From positions 1-16,551 of the forward strand of contig UQVI01000019.1 of NCBI GenBank assembly GCA_900544515.1: DNA of 16,551 nt, given 5' to 3'. The first letter of the stretch is position 1. Every line of letters starts with the position of its first letter. The DNA comes from an uncultured Oscillospiraceae bacterium. Lineage in GTDB: Bacteria; Bacillota; Clostridia; Oscillospirales; Acutalibacteraceae. Under the pieces are notes generated by a model. That model worked only from the letters and a program-made list of their open reading frames with translations, was not told the origin of the DNA and did not search any database. Shown here piece by piece: positions 14,683-16,551 of the stretch. Position numbers and translations under genes: made by a program.

Positions 14683-16035
14683 ATGGAACTTTTAAGATTA
14701 AGTGAAATAGCAGATGCCTGTAAGGGCACATTCAATAACGATTGTGATATCAAAGGCATTTGCATAGACACAAGAAAAATAACTAAGGACTGCCTTTTCA
14801 TCTGTATCAAGGGTGAAAGATTTGACGCACATCAGTTTGCACAGGAGGCACTTGATAAGGGTGCTGCAGCGGTAATGATCCACAGTGATGTGAGCATTGA
14901 CGGAAATTTTGTGAAGGTTGCAGATACCTCAAAGGCGCTTCTTGATTTAAGCGGTTATTACCGTTCAAAGTTTAATCTGCACCTTGTGGGTCTTACAGGG
15001 TCAGTCGGTAAAACAACAACGAAGGAATTTACTTATCTTGTTGTCAATGCCAAGTATAACGCTATAAAAACACTCGGTAATCTGAATAATGAAATCGGTT
15101 TACCGCAGATGCTTTTTCAGATTGACCGCAGTACGCAGGCGGCAGTTATTGAAATGGGTATGAATCACTTTGGTGAGATACACAGACTGTCAACTGCTGC
15201 TAAGCCGACAATTGCGCTTATTACCAATGTAGGCTCGTCACATATTGAAAATCTAGGCTCACGTGAGGGCATACGAAAGGCAAAGCTTGAAATACTTGAC
15301 GGTCTTGAGAAGGGTGCAACCTTGCTTTTAAACGGCGACAATGATATGCTTTCAGGTGTTGTCAACGAGGATTATAATATCGTTTTTTACGGTATAGAAA
15401 AAGGCAGCTTTCAGGCTGAAAATATTGAAGAGAAAGACGGAAAAACAGAATTTGATATTTCCTATTTCGGTAACAGTCAGAAAGTGGTTATTCCGACAAT
15501 CGGTGTACATAATGTTTATAACGCACTTGCAGCCTTTGCAGTGGGATATTATCTTGACATTGATGCTCAGCTTTGTGCCGACGCGCTTTCTGAATATGTG
15601 CCTGAGGGTATGCGTCAGAAAAGTGTATCACACGGCGGAGTTATCTTTATTGAAGATTGCTATAATGCCAGTCCTGATTCAATGAAAGCGGCAATGACTA
15701 CGCTTGCTAATACAAAGGGCAATAAAAAAATTGCAGTGCTTTCCGATATGCTGGAGCTTGGTGATTATTCAGAGCAGGCTCACACAGATGTGGGCAGAAT
15801 GGCAGCCGATGCAGGGATTGATTATCTCCTTGCAACAGGAGAAATGAGTCAGTTCATTGTAAACGGAGCAAAGGAAAACGGTTTGGAAAAAGTTTTCCAT
15901 TTTGAAAGCAAAGAGGAACTTACAGAAAAGCTCCTTGAGATTCTTGAGGTGGGAGACACAGTAGCCTTCAAGGCATCAAGAGGAATGAAGCTTGAGGATG
16001 TAATCCATAGTGTATATGACAGGTGGGGAAAATAA
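14683..16035 (+). CDS. murF: UDP-MurNAc-tripeptide-D-Ala-D-Ala ligase MurF
   Basis: Adds D-alanyl-D-alanine to UDP-MurNAc-tripeptide, the last cytoplasmic amino acid step of the peptidoglycan precursor. The 450-residue product has the full length of the family. The P-loop GLTGSVGKTTTKE is at 103-115. MGMNHFGEI and TNVGSSHIENLGSREGI follow in the central domain, and EDCYNASPDSMKAA opens the C-terminal domain. The N-terminal half is clearly paralogous to MurE, with DTRKITKDCLFICIKGERFDAH aligning to its DSRLVKEGSLFVCIKG region. No ribosome binding site lies at normal distance from the ATG, so it probably depends on reinitiation after murE. Its stop codon is followed immediately by the mraY ATG. 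Confidence 0.96.
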   Translation: MELLRLSEIADACKGTFNNDCDIKGICIDTRKITKDCLFICIKGERFDAHQFAQEALDKGAAAVMIHSDVSIDGNFVKVADTSKALLDLSGYYRSKFNLHLVGLTGSVGKTTTKEFTYLVVNAKYNAIKTLGNLNNEIGLPQMLFQIDRSTQAAVIEMGMNHFGEIHRLSTAAKPTIALITNVGSSHIENLGSREGIRKAKLEILDGLEKGATLLLNGDNDMLSGVVNEDYNIVFYGIEKGSFQAENIEEKDGKTEFDISYFGNSQKVVIPTIGVHNVYNALAAFAVGYYLDIDAQLCADALSEYVPEGMRQKSVSHGGVIFIEDCYNASPDSMKAAMTTLANTKGNKKIAVLSDMLELGDYSEQAHTDVGRMAADAGIDYLLATGEMSQFIVNGAKENGLEKVFHFESKEELTEKLLEILEVGDTVAFKASRGMKLEDVIHSVYDRWGK

Positions 16036-16506
16036 ATGAATACTACAATTGCATTAATAATCAGTGTTGTAATCGCTTTCGGAATCACGGCAGGTCTTGG
16101 ATTTATAATAATCCCCTGGCTGAGAAAGCTGAAATTTGGTCAAACTATTTTAGAGATAGGTCCTTCATGGCATAAGTCAAAGCAGGGTACACCGAATATG
16201 GGCGGTCTTATGTTCATCATCGGTATCATCCTTTCCTTTGCAGCAACATGTATTACTGTTCAACTTACAGGCGGTAGCCTTGAAAGTGAGTATTCGGCAC
16301 TTCTCAACGGACGTGAACTGGTACTCTTAATAGCAGGCTTAATTCTTGCACTCGGCTGCGGTTTAGTAGGCTTTACAGATGATTTTACAAAAATCAAGCT
16401 TAAGCGAAATGAAGGCCTTTCACCAAAGCAAAAAACCTTAGGTCAGCTTATTATGACCGTTGGATACATTCTTACCCTTTGGCTCTCTCATAATACAAGC
16501 TGGTAT
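16036..16506 (+). CDS. mraY: Phospho-MurNAc-pentapeptide transferase MraY, 3' end missing
   Basis: The integral membrane enzyme that transfers phospho-MurNAc-pentapeptide to undecaprenyl phosphate, making lipid I. Only about the first 157 codons are present. The first membrane segment (about 4-26) is followed by the family motif GQTILEIGP, then H, K and GTPNMGG. The catalytic Asp pair appears in LVGFTDDFTKIK, and a KTLGQ segment follows the NEGLSPKQ loop. AGGTGG (16021-16026), inside the end of murF, lies 9 nt before the ATG, and the ATG directly follows the murF stop. The gene is cut by the contig end. Codons after 16506 are adapter sequence in the same open frame and must not be translated. 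Confidence 0.94.
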
Positions 16507-16551
16507 CTGTCTCTTATACACATCTCCGAGCCCACGAGACTAAGGCGAATC
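16507..16551 (+). other. Sequencing adapter contamination (Nextera transposon end, read-2 adapter, i7 index)
   Basis: Bases 16507-16525 read CTGTCTCTTATACACATCT, the Tn5 mosaic end used in Illumina Nextera libraries. Bases 16526-16540 read CCGAGCCCACGAGAC, the rest of the read-2 adapter. Bases 16541-16548 read TAAGGCGA, the reverse complement of index N701 as I recall it, and ATC begins the P7 sequence. This is read-through into the adapter left in the assembly, not genomic DNA and not a natural transposon. Confidence 0.98.

Noticed and set aside
16507..16525. A Tn5 mosaic end that might mark a natural transposon insertion into mraY
   Set aside because: It is followed exactly by Nextera read-2 adapter and an i7 index at the very contig end, so it is library sequence.

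Overview
The window reads as a chromosomal contig end from an AT-rich, low-GC Gram-positive bacterium, most likely a Clostridia/Ruminococcaceae-type Firmicute (inference). The support is near-consensus sigma-A promoters, strong AGGAGG-type ribosome binding sites, an HPr with both His15 and Ser46 contexts, a division and cell wall (dcw) cluster with a PASTA-bearing penicillin-binding protein, and a MurE carrying the DNPR motif of meso-diaminopimelate-adding enzymes. No rRNA, tRNA, CRISPR, phage or insertion sequence was seen. Essentially all the sequence is accounted for by conserved housekeeping genes and short regulatory gaps.

Layout. (1) 1-1657: a GPH-family sugar/cation symporter with its own promoter and terminator. 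(2) 1685-2971: rimM-trmD, a ribosome maturation and tRNA modification pair with an overlapping junction. (3) 3041-3461: a stand-alone ptsH (HPr) gene with promoter and strong terminator. (4) 3471-5393: uvrC with a GTG start. (5) 5426-7168: rsmD-coaD-coiled-coil gene operon, ended by an intrinsic terminator. (6) 7187-8709, minus strand: a second GPH-family transporter, convergent with block 5 across a bidirectional terminator. (7) 8731-16506: the dcw cluster mraZ-rsmH-ftsL-pbp-murE-murF-mraY, divergent from the second transporter and driven by a perfect-consensus promoter. The contig stops inside mraY.

The dcw genes work together. MraZ is the cluster regulator. RsmH methylates 16S rRNA. FtsL and the class B PBP belong to the septal synthase complex. 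MurE, MurF and MraY are successive steps from UDP-MurNAc-dipeptide to lipid I. The other genes serve translation (RimM, TrmD, RsmD), CoA synthesis (CoaD), DNA repair (UvrC), sugar uptake and carbon regulation (two transporters, HPr).

The last 45 bases (16507-16551) are not genomic. They match the Illumina Nextera mosaic end, the read-2 adapter and an i7 index. The open frame runs through them, so a naive annotation would give mraY a false 15-residue tail.

I did not find a convincing undescribed system. The signals most worth checking are a 21-bp tandem repeat with a partial third copy in the mraZ leader, a direct repeat upstream of that promoter resembling response-regulator boxes, an 11-residue-periodic coiled-coil protein beside coaD, and a hairpin inside the dcw cluster before the PBP gene.
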